Below are positions 1-8,343 of a stretch of 32,546 bases of DNA, in pieces. A program made the translations under genes and the position numbers. Origin of the DNA: Desulfuromonas sp. (GTDB lineage: Bacteria; Desulfobacterota; Desulfuromonadia; Desulfuromonadales; SZUA-401); contig PKUI01000103.1 in NCBI GenBank assembly GCA_002869605.1, forward strand, positions 1 through 32,546. Direction: 5' to 3'. Position 1 is the stretch's first letter. Each line of letters begins with the position of its first letter. The notes below the pieces were generated by a model. It ran no database searches. It saw only the letters and a program-made list of their open reading frames with translations, and was not told the DNA's origin.

Positions 1-1021
1 CCCAGACCAACAAGGCCGCCAAACTCCGACCGAACGGATTGTTGGTCAGGCGTTCGAATCCGCGCATTGTTTCGGATAATTCATGAGGTCCCATGGTCGC
101 CACCTGACCTCGGTGAAACTGGCGCCGACAGTGCCAAAAGAAAACCAACTGCCAAGCCTGACTGCGGACATAACCGCCAGTTGCGCACCAGAGGCGTCGT
201 CGATCGTGGAGCGGCAATTTCGCAAAAAGGTCGCGAATCACGATCCAGACAGGTAACAACTTCAACGCGGAGGTCTGCGCCTGAAGAAGATAGATATCCG
301 GCAGTGCCTCAAAAAAAGCGGACCAACCGATATGTCGGAAATTCATAATCAAGGCATTAAGTGTCTGTCGTTCCAGCAGCCCCTCAGATTCAAACCGCCT
401 CGCGGAAGTCACCAATTCACCGGGCAAAAGGACCCAGCGGCCAACGGCACTTACGGAATCAGCCATGGCAACATCCTCAAGCATCGGAAGTGATTCATCG
501 AAGCAGCCTACACGTTCGAAAAAAATACGGTGCATAAAACACCCCTGGTCACCATGAACACAGCCTGCAAGATCAAGTCGAGATTTGGCTTCATAAAATG
601 CGTACCCCAGTGACGGAGCAGAGTCCCTGCGCTCAAAGTGAATAGGAAAATGCCCGGCACAGGGGGGAAGATCCGCTAAATCATGTTCCCGCTGCATGGC
701 CGTAAACGCAAGCATCAGTGCATGGGGATCCTCAAAGCGTGAATCGGCATGAAGGAACAGTAACCAGTCGTTCGATGCTCTTCGTGCTCCCGCGTTCATT
801 TGCTGTGCACGCCCCGGCAGGGAACAGACCAATTCGAGACGGTACGGAGAGTATGACCTATAGTTCTCAACAAGTGCGACGGTACCATCCTCGGAGCCAC
901 CGTCACTTACAACCACCTCGAAACGGATGTGCTCTTGAAGGGACAACCCACGCAGAAACTCTTCGAGGCAGGAAGCTTCGTTCAGAACAGGGACGATAAT
1001 CGTGAGGGACAGTAAGGACAT
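1..1021 (-). CDS. Family-2 glycosyltransferase, 3' end outside window
   Basis: The reading frame is open from an ATG at 1021 to the left edge (340 codons, no stop). The N-terminus has the GT-A fold pattern of family-2 glycosyltransferases: a TIIVPVLNE start, DGGSEDGT at residues 40-47 for nucleotide-sugar binding, PGRAQQMNAGA at about 69-79, and LHADS at 90-94 as the probable metal-binding DXD-like site. These motifs match the TIGR04283-type cytoplasmic transferases, which usually end near 230 residues. This one continues for at least 110 more, through Trp- and Arg-rich sequence and a hydrophobic stretch at the edge, so it may carry a membrane or second domain. The sugar and acceptor cannot be told. 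It is divergent from the RNA methyltransferase, with 64 bases between the two starts. Confidence 0.82.
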   Translation of the reverse strand, partial: MSLLSLTIIVPVLNEASCLEEFLRGLSLQEHIRFEVVVSDGGSEDGTVALVENYRSYSPYRLELVCSLPGRAQQMNAGARRASNDWLLFLHADSRFEDPHALMLAFTAMQREHDLADLPPCAGHFPIHFERRDSAPSLGYAFYEAKSRLDLAGCVHGDQGCFMHRIFFERVGCFDESLPMLEDVAMADSVSAVGRWVLLPGELVTSARRFESEGLLERQTLNALIMNFRHIGWSAFFEALPDIYLLQAQTSALKLLPVWIVIRDLFAKLPLHDRRRLWCATGGYVRSQAWQLVFFWHCRRQFHRGQVATMGPHELSETMRGFERLTNNPFGRSLAALLVW

Positions 1022-1085
1022 AGAAGTAGATTCAGGGTTGGCCAGGGCAATGCATCAGGCTAGAATGCGCCCGGGAGGTCGCTTT

Positions 1086-1619
1086 ATGAGTTCATCCAGG
1101 CAACGTCAGGTAATCCTGCGCTACAACAAGGAACGACAGCGTAACATTCTGTCCCAACCGGGTCCAAACGATTTCATCATTGTCCTCGACGGTCTCAAAC
1201 CGGGGTTCAACGTGGCCAAGATTTTTCGCAGTGCCGATGCTTTTGGCGCTGCAGCCGTCCACCTGGTCAACGTCGGAACCTTCGACCCGGCTCCCGCAAA
1301 GGGATCCTTCCGTAAGGTTCCGGCCGTATTCCACGACAACTTTGCCTGCTGTCACACGCAACTTACCTCCGCAGGGTATTCTCTGTTTGCACTCGCCCCT
1401 GAAGCAACAAGCTCGTTAACCGATATCTGTCTGCCACGCAAGTGTGCTTTTGTATTCGGCCACGAAGAATTCGGCCACAGCTTTGCGATAAGCGATTACC
1501 CTGATCTGCAGACGCTATCGATTCCCCAGTTCGGATCAGTGCAGAGCCTTAATGTAAGTATTGCAGCATCGATCGTCATGTTTGAGCATGTACGACAACA
1601 CCCTCTCGAATCACGCTAG
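1086..1619 (+). CDS. SPOUT (TrmH/SpoU) family RNA 2'-O-methyltransferase
   Basis: The product is 177 residues, the size of a minimal SPOUT domain. The three family motifs are in order: NVAKIFRSADAFGA (motif 1, with the Asn and Arg), FGHEEFG (motif 2) and IPQFGSVQSLNVSIAA (motif 3, which forms the SAM-binding trefoil knot). Proteins of this family methylate ribose 2'-OH groups of tRNA or rRNA; the target base cannot be read from sequence. The ATG at 1086 is chosen because GGGAGG lies 7 bases upstream (1073-1078). An in-frame ATG at 1002 would overlap the divergent glycosyltransferase and has no such site. A possible promoter, TTGGCC-17-TAGAAT at 1038-1066, would give a very short leader and is weak. 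It ends in TAG. Confidence 0.88.
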   Translation: MSSSRQRQVILRYNKERQRNILSQPGPNDFIIVLDGLKPGFNVAKIFRSADAFGAAAVHLVNVGTFDPAPAKGSFRKVPAVFHDNFACCHTQLTSAGYSLFALAPEATSSLTDICLPRKCAFVFGHEEFGHSFAISDYPDLQTLSIPQFGSVQSLNVSIAASIVMFEHVRQHPLESR

Positions 1620-1626
1620 AATTTGA

Positions 1627-1655
1627 TTGCAAAACAGTACTCTTTTTCCTACATT
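1627..1655 (+). promoter_or_regulatory. Candidate sigma-70 promoter for aguAB
   Basis: TTGCAA (1627-1632) and TACATT (1650-1655) are separated by 17 bases, between the stop of the methyltransferase and the aguA start. Transcription would begin near 1662, just ahead of the GGGAGG ribosome site of aguA. This is pattern matching only. Confidence 0.45.
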
Positions 1656-1678
1656 CCCCAAATACGCGGGAGGAAGAG

Positions 1679-2707
1679 ATGCATGTCAAGCGACGCCTGC
1701 CGGCCGAATGGGAACCCCAGGATGGAGTTCTCCTCGCCTGGCCCCATCCACAAACCGACTGGGCGAACAACCTGGCACAGATCACCACGGTCTATTGCGA
1801 GATCGTCCAGGCGATCAGCCGCTTCGAAAAGGTCGTGATCATTGCCCCCGATATCGAACAGGTGCAACAAACGCTACGCGAACAGGAAATCGACCCAAGT
1901 GCCCTAACCCTCGTCCCGCTGAAGACAAATGACACCTGGTGTCGTGACTTCGGGCCGCTTACCGTTTACAGCGATGGTAAACCGTTGCTACTCGATTTCG
2001 GTTTTAACGGCTGGGGACTTAAGTTTGCCGCAGATTACGACAACGGTGTTACCCGCCACCTGCACGAAAATGGTCTCCTAAAAGGGGGACTCTCGACCCC
2101 GGGACTGATTCTCGAGGGAGGCAGCATCGAAAGCGATGGTCAGGGGACATTGCTGACGACGTCAAACTGTCTGCTCGAGGAGAATCGCAACCCGCACCTC
2201 AGCCGCCCGCAACTTGAACAGATGCTTTCCGAACAGTTCGGTGCCACGCTGACTCTCTGGCTCGAACACGGGTACCTCGCCGGCGACGACACCGACAGCC
2301 ATATCGACACCCTGGCGCGCCTCGCTCCGAACGACACGATTCTCTACGTGCGCTGTGATGACAAGGCGGATGAGCACTACCCTGCCCTGCAAGCCATGGA
2401 ACAACAACTCAGAACACTACGTACCCGTGGAGGTGAGCCCTTCAACCTGTGCCCTCTCCCCTGGCCGCGACCGGCTTTTGATACAGAGGGGAATCGTCTG
2501 CCAGCCACCTACGCAAATTTTCTGGTCATCAACAATGCCGTCCTGGTTCCGACCTACGCTGATACGGCAGACAATAAGGCACTACAAACCATAGGCTGCG
2601 CGTTCCCCGGCAGAGAGATTATCGGCATCGACTGCCGCGCACTCATCCAGCAGCATGGTTCACTGCACTGCGTCACCATGCAGATCCCGAAGGGGGTTTT
2701 ATCATGA
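1679..2707 (+). CDS. aguA: Agmatine deiminase
   Basis: This enzyme hydrolyses agmatine to N-carbamoylputrescine and ammonia, the first step of the arginine-decarboxylase route to putrescine. The 342-residue length is usual for the peptidyl-arginine-deiminase-like family. Seen in order are the N-terminal PAEWEPQDGVLLAWPH, NDTWCRDFGP with the conserved Trp-Arg-Asp, an EGGSIE substrate-binding motif, DSHIDTLAR with the catalytic His-Asp, and the nucleophile Cys331 in SLHC near the C-terminus. The family consensus before the Cys is glycine-rich, and here it reads HGSLHC, a small deviation. The start follows GGGAGGAAGAG closely. The aguB start overlaps the stop (ATGA), so the two are translationally coupled and make a complete two-step pathway. 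Confidence 0.95.
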   Translation: MHVKRRLPAEWEPQDGVLLAWPHPQTDWANNLAQITTVYCEIVQAISRFEKVVIIAPDIEQVQQTLREQEIDPSALTLVPLKTNDTWCRDFGPLTVYSDGKPLLLDFGFNGWGLKFAADYDNGVTRHLHENGLLKGGLSTPGLILEGGSIESDGQGTLLTTSNCLLEENRNPHLSRPQLEQMLSEQFGATLTLWLEHGYLAGDDTDSHIDTLARLAPNDTILYVRCDDKADEHYPALQAMEQQLRTLRTRGGEPFNLCPLPWPRPAFDTEGNRLPATYANFLVINNAVLVPTYADTADNKALQTIGCAFPGREIIGIDCRALIQQHGSLHCVTMQIPKGVLS

Positions 2708-3588
2708 AGCAGATCAACATCGGACTGATCCAGCACAGCTGTTCCGGCCATCGAGAAGACAACATCCAACGCACCATCGAGGGGATTAGGCGTGCCGCCA
2801 AGGATAACGCCGAACTGATCATTCTGCAGGAGTTGCATGCTACCACCTATTTCTGTCAGCAGGAGACCCCCGAAAATTTCGATCTTGCAGAACCGATCCC
2901 GGGGGCAACCAGTAAGCGCCTGGCCGCGTTGGCCGGCGAACTCGGCGTGGTCCTGGTCACGTCCCTGTTTGAAAAACGGGCCGCCGGTCTCTACCATAAT
3001 ACGGCCGTAGTGTTTGATCGCGACGGCAGCGAGGCGGGACGCTATCGCAAGATGCATATTCCCGACGACCCTGGTTACTATGAAAAGTTTTACTTTACGC
3101 CCGGCGATCTCGGCTTTACACCGATCGAAACCAGTCTCGGCAAGTTGGGTGTGCTGGTCTGTTGGGACCAATGGTACCCGGAGGCGGCACGCCTGATGGC
3201 GCTTGCCGGTGCGGAACTGCTGATCTATCCCACGGCCATCGGCTGGGATCCGCGTGACGATGAAGCAGAAAAGGCTCGTCAGCTTGACGCGTGGCTCACC
3301 GTCCAGCGTGGACACGCCGTCGCCAACGGCCTCCCGGTCATCACCGTCAACCGGACCGGGCACGAAGAAGACCCCTCAGGAACCTCTCGCGGTGCCGAGT
3401 TCTGGGGCAACAGCTTTGTCGCCGGCCCCCAGGGTGAGATTCTCTACCGCGCGGAAGCGAATCGGGAACTGCACAAGGTGATCGCCATCGATATGGAACG
3501 TTGCGAGGAGGTACGACGCATCTGGCCGTTTTTACGCGACCGAAGAATTGAGTCTTATGCAGAGTTGCAGAAGCGTTTCAGAGACTAG
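2704..3588 (+). CDS. aguB: N-carbamoylputrescine amidase
   Basis: A carbon-nitrogen hydrolase of 294 residues that converts N-carbamoylputrescine to putrescine, CO2 and ammonia in the cytoplasm. The nitrilase triad is visible: Glu43 (LQELHA), Lys116 (YRKMHIPDDPGYYEKFYF) and Cys153 (VLVCWDQWYPE). The sequence around the Lys and Cys is typical of the AguB branch rather than of general nitrilases. The start overlaps the aguA stop by four bases. The TAG stop (3586-3588) shares two bases with the stop of the converging membrane-protein gene, so the two genes overlap tail to tail with no room for a terminator. Confidence 0.95.
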   Translation: MKQINIGLIQHSCSGHREDNIQRTIEGIRRAAKDNAELIILQELHATTYFCQQETPENFDLAEPIPGATSKRLAALAGELGVVLVTSLFEKRAAGLYHNTAVVFDRDGSEAGRYRKMHIPDDPGYYEKFYFTPGDLGFTPIETSLGKLGVLVCWDQWYPEAARLMALAGAELLIYPTAIGWDPRDDEAEKARQLDAWLTVQRGHAVANGLPVITVNRTGHEEDPSGTSRGAEFWGNSFVAGPQGEILYRAEANRELHKVIAIDMERCEEVRRIWPFLRDRRIESYAELQKRFRD

Positions 3589-4214
3589 GTACGTTTCGAC
3601 AGAGGGGCTTCATGCAAGCGCGCGCCACGGTAGAACCCGTACAGGGCCGCCCCCTGCAACAGGTGATAGAGATCGTTGTGGTTGAACCAGCGGTGCAAAG
3701 CCAAGCCGCTCCCCTGTACGACAGCTGCAGACAGGGCGACAATCACTCCCGCCGACAGCCAACGGGCTGCGGGCGATCGGCGCAAGCGGCGAATCTGCAG
3801 CGCCAGGATCAGCAACAGTGTCGGCAGATAGTCGGCAACCGCCACCCAGAAATCGTCAAATCCATACAATAGCCCCAGGTAAACTGTCCCCTTGGCGATG
3901 ACCCCAACCTGTAAACGGCGCTGCCAAACTCCCAGGACGGAGCCCTGAACGGCCGCCAGGCCGAACAGTGCGTCGGCCACTCCGATCAACACCAGCACCA
4001 GCCGCCAGATCCCGTCTGCAATCGGAACCTGCCAGGAGGGAGAAAAACCGTGCCAGACGCCCCCCATAAATGCAGCGGCTGCGGTCACCACCAGCCCCCA
4101 CCCCCAATAGTCGCAGGAAGTGCGATTACCGATACGCAGCAGCCTCACACCAAGGATCAACGCCCATCCACCGAGTAAAGCATCGGTTAACAGGGTCATC
4201 GGCTCGTAGACCAT
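3585..4214 (-). CDS. Multi-pass membrane protein of unknown function, possibly CREST-like
   Basis: A hydrophobic protein of 209 residues with about six or seven predicted membrane segments. It resembles small bacterial membrane proteins of the DUF6962 type, recalled from memory. Conserved-looking polar residues sit in or beside membrane segments: GVWHGF near residue 55, GFDDFW near 120, and HNDLYH followed by LLQGAALYGFYRG near the C-terminus. Paired histidines near the last segment with an earlier His and Asp recall the metal-dependent amidase superfamily that includes alkaline ceramidase and PAQR receptors (CREST); this is inference. The ATG at 4214 has AGGGG five bases upstream. It lies just after the metK terminator, so expression would need read-through or an unseen promoter. 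Confidence 0.72.
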   Translation of the reverse strand: MVYEPMTLLTDALLGGWALILGVRLLRIGNRTSCDYWGWGLVVTAAAAFMGGVWHGFSPSWQVPIADGIWRLVLVLIGVADALFGLAAVQGSVLGVWQRRLQVGVIAKGTVYLGLLYGFDDFWVAVADYLPTLLLILALQIRRLRRSPAARWLSAGVIVALSAAVVQGSGLALHRWFNHNDLYHLLQGAALYGFYRGARLHEAPLSKRT

Positions 4215-4223
4215 CTTTGCCCC

Positions 4224-4254
4224 TAAACAAAAAAGGCGGACCCGAAGGCCCGCC
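4224..4254 (-). terminator. Rho-independent terminator of metK
   Basis: On the minus strand an 8-bp stem, GGCGGGCC with GGTCCGCC (one G-U pair), closes a TTCG tetraloop. TTTTTTGTTT follows immediately. The stem starts 20 bases after the metK stop. Confidence 0.92.
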
Positions 4255-4274
4255 AGTTCAAGCGATTGTTGTGT

Positions 4275-5444
4275 TTAGAGCCCGGCGCGGGAGCGCAGCG
4301 ACTCTGCACGGTCGGTGCGTTCCCAGGTAAACTCGGGAAGCTCACGGCCAAAGTGTCCATAGGCTGCCGTCTTACGATAAATCGGACGGAGCAGGTCCAG
4401 CGACTTGATGATCCCGGAGGGGGTGAGATCAAATTCCTCCTGTGCGATGCGGGCAATCTCATTGGAGGGAATCACGCCGGTACCAAAAGCATTGATCATC
4501 ACCGAAACCGGCTTCGACACACCGATAGCATAAGCGACCTGTACCTCGCATTTCTCGGCGAGACCTGCAGCGACGATGTTCTTGGCCACGTAACGCGCCA
4601 TGTAGGAGGCGCTACGGTCGACCTTCGAGGGGTCTTTGCCCGAGAAAGCCCCGCCACCATGCGATCCCTGGCCGCCATAGGTATCAACGATGATCTTACG
4701 TCCGGTCAATCCGCAGTCGCCCATCGGTCCACCGATAACGAAACGCCCGGTCGGGTTGATAAAATACTCGGTCTTGTCATCCAACATCTCCTGAGTAAGG
4801 GTCTTCTTGATGACCTCTTCCATGATCGCCTCTTTCAAGGTGTCATAGGTTACATCAGGGGTATGCTGCGTCGACACGACGACATTGTTGATACGCACAG
4901 GCTTGTCATCGATGTACTGAATCGACACCTGGGACTTGCTGTCGGGACGGAGGAAATCAAAGACCTTCTCTTTACGTACGCTCGCCAGACGTTGGGTCAG
5001 GCGGTGAGCAAAGGCGATCGGCATCGGCATCAGGGTCTCGGTTTCACGACAGGCATAGCCGAACATCAAGCCCTGGTCACCGGCGCCCTGTTCCTTGAAC
5101 ATCCCCTCGCCTTCGGTCACCCCTTGAGAGATGTCCGGTGACTGCTTGTCGATGGTCGTCAGGACTGCGCAGGTCTCCCAGTCAAACCCCATCGACGGAT
5201 CATCGTAACCGATCTCCTTGATGGTCTGACGCACGATATCGGACATATCGACATATGCCTCGGTAGTAATCTCCCCGGCAATCATCGCCATACCGGTGGT
5301 GACCAGCGTCTCACAGGCAACCCGCGACTTGGGATCCTGCGCGAGCATGGCGTCGAGAATTGCATCGGAGATCTGATCGGAAACCTTATCCGGATGTCCT
5401 TCACTTACAGACTCGGAGGTAAAAATAAAATCGGTCATCGGCAT
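4275..5444 (-). CDS. metK: S-adenosylmethionine synthetase
   Basis: Makes SAM from methionine and ATP, releasing phosphate and pyrophosphate, as a cytoplasmic tetramer. With 389 residues it has normal length. Visible signatures are GHPDK at 16-20 (active-site His), [12 protein letters not shown] in the middle, and the glycine-rich [16 protein letters not shown] near residue 255-270, which binds the triphosphate. The ATG at 5444 is preferred because AGGGA lies 8 bases upstream. An in-frame TTG at 5462 overlaps that ribosome site, and ATG 5438 is too far from it. The gene has a sigma-70 promoter upstream and a strong terminator downstream, so it is a separate unit at the end of the PTS gene run. 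Confidence 0.97.
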   Translation of the reverse strand: MPMTDFIFTSESVSEGHPDKVSDQISDAILDAMLAQDPKSRVACETLVTTGMAMIAGEITTEAYVDMSDIVRQTIKEIGYDDPSMGFDWETCAVLTTIDKQSPDISQGVTEGEGMFKEQGAGDQGLMFGYACRETETLMPMPIAFAHRLTQRLASVRKEKVFDFLRPDSKSQVSIQYIDDKPVRINNVVVSTQHTPDVTYDTLKEAIMEEVIKKTLTQEMLDDKTEYFINPTGRFVIGGPMGDCGLTGRKIIVDTYGGQGSHGGGAFSGKDPSKVDRSASYMARYVAKNIVAAGLAEKCEVQVAYAIGVSKPVSVMINAFGTGVIPSNEIARIAQEEFDLTPSGIIKSLDLLRPIYRKTAAYGHFGRELPEFTWERTDRAESLRSRAGL

Positions 5445-5491
5445 GGTTCTATTCCCTTTCAATCACTATGTCTAATCCCACAAGATCGTGA

Positions 5492-5520
5492 ATCGTAGCC
5501 AAGCTGGCATAGGCTGTCAA
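5492..5520 (-). promoter_or_regulatory. metK: Sigma-70 promoter of metK
   Basis: A perfect TTGACA -35 box (5515-5520) and TACGAT -10 box (5492-5497) are separated by 17 bases, in the 89-base gap between ptsI and metK. The predicted leader is about 40 bases, too short for a SAM riboswitch. Confidence 0.75.
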
Positions 5521-5533
5521 GCTTTCACTCAAC

Positions 5534-7318
5534 CTAGATCGTCACTCCAAACAACTCGGGAAAACGTTCCTGCATTTTTTTCTCGATCAAGTGGCTGATA
5601 TTCACCGCTAAAGGCATCTGCAGAAGCTGCTCAACAAGCTCTACCCCTTCAGACACATGAATTTGACGCATCACCCGCTTGACCCGTGGGATGCAAAAAG
5701 CATTCATCGACAGATCATGAAAACCGAGCCCCGCCAGCACCATGGCATAGAGTGGTTCGGAGGCCATTTCTCCGCACATGCCGACCTCAATACCGGCGGC
5801 ATGGGCAGCATTACAAACACGCTTGAGCGCCCTGAGAATAGCCGGATGCAACGGGTTGTACAAATCGGCAACATGTTCGTTGCCCCGGTCGACAGCCAGG
5901 CAGTATTGAATCAGGTCATTGGTACCCACGGAAAAGAAATCGACTTCCCGGGCAAGCAGATCGGGGATAAGCGCCGAAGACGGCGTCTCGATCATGATGC
6001 CGATCGGGATATCGACAGCATGCTCGATGCCCTGCTGGCAAAGCTCTGCGGACACTTCAGCGAGCAGTTCCTTGCACAGTCGCAACTCACCCACACCGGT
6101 TATCATGGGGAACATGATGCGTGCCGAACCGGCGGTGGCCGAACGGAGAATAGCGCGTAGCTGGATTTTAAATAACTGAATTTCTTTAAGCGAAAAACGG
6201 ACTCCGCGTAAGCCGAGAGCCGGATTGGCTTCATCGGACAGGTCGATCTCCCTGACAAACTTATCTCCGCCCAAATCCAGAGTTCGGATCGTTACCGGTT
6301 TAGGGGCCATGGTGGCCAAAACATTCTTATAGGCGAGCATCTGCTCGTCTTCACCCGGTGGTGCTGCACGGCGCATATAAAGAAATTCGCTACGGAACAG
6401 GCCGACACCATCACCACCATGCTCAAGCAAGGTCTGCGCATCCTCCGGCAGTTCTACATTCCCCTTCAGCGAGATATGCACACCGTCCAGCGTCACGGCA
6501 GGGAGATCACGAAGCTCGGCAAGGGCCTGCTCGTGTTGTTGATAAACACTTAACCGTTCCCGGTATTCACGAATGGTTTCGTCAGAGGGGTTCAGGATAA
6601 CGGTGCCGAGGTTCCCATCGATGACCAGGGTCAGATTTTCAGGAACCTGTCGGGTGATGGTTTCCAACCCGACAACGGCCGGGATACCGAGGGAACGCGC
6701 GAGGATTGCAGTATGGGACGTCCGCCCTCCGACATCAGTGACGAAACCACACACCCGCTCACGATCCATCTGCAGTGTGTCCGCCGGAGATAAGTCGTGA
6801 GCGATGATGATCGAGGGACGCTCGATATCGTCCAATGAATGGACCGCCATTCCCGTAAGATTGCGCAGGATCCGTTCACCAACTGCATCGATATCAGATC
6901 CCCTGTCGCGCAAATATTCATCTTCGATGGCATCAAAGGTCGCCCGGAACTGCTGGAGAATCCGTTTTAAAGCAGCTTCGGCACTCAGGCGATGTTCACG
7001 TATCTGTTCAATGGTACCGTCAATGAGCATCTGGTCGGAAAGGATCATCAGGTGGGTGTCGATGATATACAGATGCTCTCCAAGCTGATCTGATCTGACA
7101 CCATTTCGAACCGCTTGGAGCTGTTCACGTGACATCTCCAGGGCACGTTGGAAATGATCTATTTCGTCAGGCACCTCGCCTATATCGATCGAACGTTCGA
7201 CGACACAAACCCTCTCCCTGTTGACGAGAAACGATGTCCCGATAGCGATCCCCGGGGAGACCCCGATACCGACCAGGTAAGTATCTTCAGGTATGCTACT
7301 CTTCGCCGAAACCGTCAT
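5534..7318 (-). CDS. ptsI: Phosphoenolpyruvate-protein phosphotransferase (PTS enzyme I)
   Basis: Takes phosphate from PEP and passes it to HPr, the entry point of the phosphotransferase system. The 594 residues show the N-terminal HPr-binding helical region, the phosphorylated His202 in GGRTSHTAILARSLGIPAVVG, and the PEP-binding TIM barrel with GLFRSEFLYM, FSVGTNDL and the acid/base Cys515 in GMCGEMASEP. There is no GAF domain at the N-terminus, so this is the sugar-type EI and not EI-Ntr (PtsP). The start overlaps the end of ptsH by 23 bases, with GAGG about 9 bases upstream, so the pair is coupled. It ends in TAG. No terminator is seen before the metK promoter. Confidence 0.96.
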   Translation of the reverse strand: MTVSAKSSIPEDTYLVGIGVSPGIAIGTSFLVNRERVCVVERSIDIGEVPDEIDHFQRALEMSREQLQAVRNGVRSDQLGEHLYIIDTHLMILSDQMLIDGTIEQIREHRLSAEAALKRILQQFRATFDAIEDEYLRDRGSDIDAVGERILRNLTGMAVHSLDDIERPSIIIAHDLSPADTLQMDRERVCGFVTDVGGRTSHTAILARSLGIPAVVGLETITRQVPENLTLVIDGNLGTVILNPSDETIREYRERLSVYQQHEQALAELRDLPAVTLDGVHISLKGNVELPEDAQTLLEHGGDGVGLFRSEFLYMRRAAPPGEDEQMLAYKNVLATMAPKPVTIRTLDLGGDKFVREIDLSDEANPALGLRGVRFSLKEIQLFKIQLRAILRSATAGSARIMFPMITGVGELRLCKELLAEVSAELCQQGIEHAVDIPIGIMIETPSSALIPDLLAREVDFFSVGTNDLIQYCLAVDRGNEHVADLYNPLHPAILRALKRVCNAAHAAGIEVGMCGEMASEPLYAMVLAGLGFHDLSMNAFCIPRVKRVMRQIHVSEGVELVEQLLQMPLAVNISHLIEKKMQERFPELFGVTI

Positions 7319-7562
7319 TGATTAAAGCCTCAATAGCAGACATGGCTTGTGCCTCATCATCTCCCGCTACACGCACCGTAATTCGCGAATCCTTGGGAGC
7401 CGCAAGCATGAGGACTCCCATGATGCTCTTTCCGTTTACCTCGACGCCATCTTTTTCGAGTTTAACCTCGCTGGCGAAACGGCCAACCGTCTGCACCAGA
7501 ACAGCAGCCGCCCGGGCATGCAGACCGAGTCGATTGACGATTACATATTCACCCTCTAACAT
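7296..7562 (-). CDS. ptsH: HPr phosphocarrier protein
   Basis: An 88-residue phosphocarrier. With the ATG at 7562 (GAGGTG five bases upstream) the catalytic residue falls exactly at His15 (LGLHARAA) and the regulatory serine at Ser46 (GKSIMG). The Ser46 environment is the target of HPr kinase/phosphorylase, and hprK is encoded in the same gene run, so HPr is probably controlled at both sites. An in-frame TTG at 7580 would add six residues and shift this numbering. It lies between EIID and ptsI with tight spacing, which fits a single transcript. Confidence 0.96.
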   Translation of the reverse strand: MLEGEYVIVNRLGLHARAAAVLVQTVGRFASEVKLEKDGVEVNGKSIMGVLMLAAPKDSRITVRVAGDDEAQAMSAIEALINDGFGEE

Positions 7563-7569
7563 AAGCACC

Positions 7570-8343
7570 TCATTGCACAAACATTCCGAGCAGCAACAAA
7601 ACAGCTGAACTCAGGTAAATCAGCACGAGCGGCGCCACGCGACGCCGGAGACCATAAACCACCACCAACACAAGCGGCAAAACCCCTAACCCCCAGCAAC
7701 CAGCAATCTCCTGCAGGCCCAGTACCTTCAAGGAAAGCACCGCGGCAAGGCCGCCAAACAAAACAACTGTTGCCTCCTTGGCCTTCATCGCCAAGTCGGG
7801 TAAACGGTGAGCCTGGACCACGTGAATGACTCCAAGCCCGAGCTTTAACCCGCGCCTCAGCCCCATAATGCGGAACACCAAGTGCGGGAGGTTAAACAAT
7901 AGCAGAAATACAGGCAACGCCAGGAACGAACCCTGAAAAGCAAAAAACAGTGCTACGACGGCTGCAAGTGGACGAATACCTCCCCAAAAAAAAGCATCCC
8001 CCATGGCCGCGTAGGGAGCCATGACCATTTTCTTGAAATCTTCGATATTTCCACCCTCACCGTGACCGCGCTTCATGTCGCACTCCAGGCGGAGTGACGC
8101 ACCGAGAATGGTCGGTGCCAGGTAAGGGTGCGAGTTGAAGTATTCAAGATGACGGCTACAGGCTTCAGCCAGTTCGTCACCCTGGTAGAGCTTTTTCAGA
8201 CCAGGCAACAGCACAAACAAGAAACCAAGATTCTGCAAGCGCTCGAAGTTCCAGCTGGCCTGCAGGCAGAAGGAACGCAGCAGCATGTGCACAAAGGTAC
8301 CCGCGGGCAAGGGCCATTCACTAAGTCGTTTTACATCAGCCAT
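7570..8343 (-). CDS. PTS mannose-family membrane component EIID
   Basis: A 257-residue EIID subunit which, with EIIC, forms the sugar channel of mannose-type PTS permeases. Typical features are the N-terminal RSFCLQASWNFERLQNLGFLFVLLPGLKKLY, the LEYFNSHPYLAPTILGA segment with the conserved FNTHP-like motif, FKKMVMAPYAAMGDAFFWG, and several hydrophobic segments in the C-terminal half. The ATG at 8343 is chosen because the family pattern starts shortly after it; the frame is open further upstream, but only inside EIIC. No strong ribosome site is seen, and the start overlaps the EIIC stop by 13 bases, so translation is likely coupled. The stop lies 7 bases before ptsH. Confidence 0.92.
   Translation of the reverse strand: MADVKRLSEWPLPAGTFVHMLLRSFCLQASWNFERLQNLGFLFVLLPGLKKLYQGDELAEACSRHLEYFNSHPYLAPTILGASLRLECDMKRGHGEGGNIEDFKKMVMAPYAAMGDAFFWGGIRPLAAVVALFFAFQGSFLALPVFLLLFNLPHLVFRIMGLRRGLKLGLGVIHVVQAHRLPDLAMKAKEATVVLFGGLAAVLSLKVLGLQEIAGCWGLGVLPLVLVVVYGLRRRVAPLVLIYLSSAVLLLLGMFVQ

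Noticed and set aside
67..999. Two 93-codon plus-strand frames in the first kilobase
   Set aside because: The minus-strand frame across the whole stretch encodes a coherent glycosyltransferase, so these are shadows.
2554..3363. 269-codon minus-strand open frame opposite aguA/aguB
   Set aside because: Shadow of two well-identified genes with intact catalytic residues; no ribosome site or domain.
4266..5141. 291-codon plus-strand open frame opposite metK
   Set aside because: It is antisense to an unmistakable metK and its translation shows no recognisable motif; it results from codon bias of the real gene.
5445..5533. SAM riboswitch ahead of metK
   Set aside because: The leader predicted from the TTGACA/TACGAT promoter is about 40 bases, too short for any SAM aptamer plus expression platform, and I see no matching stems.
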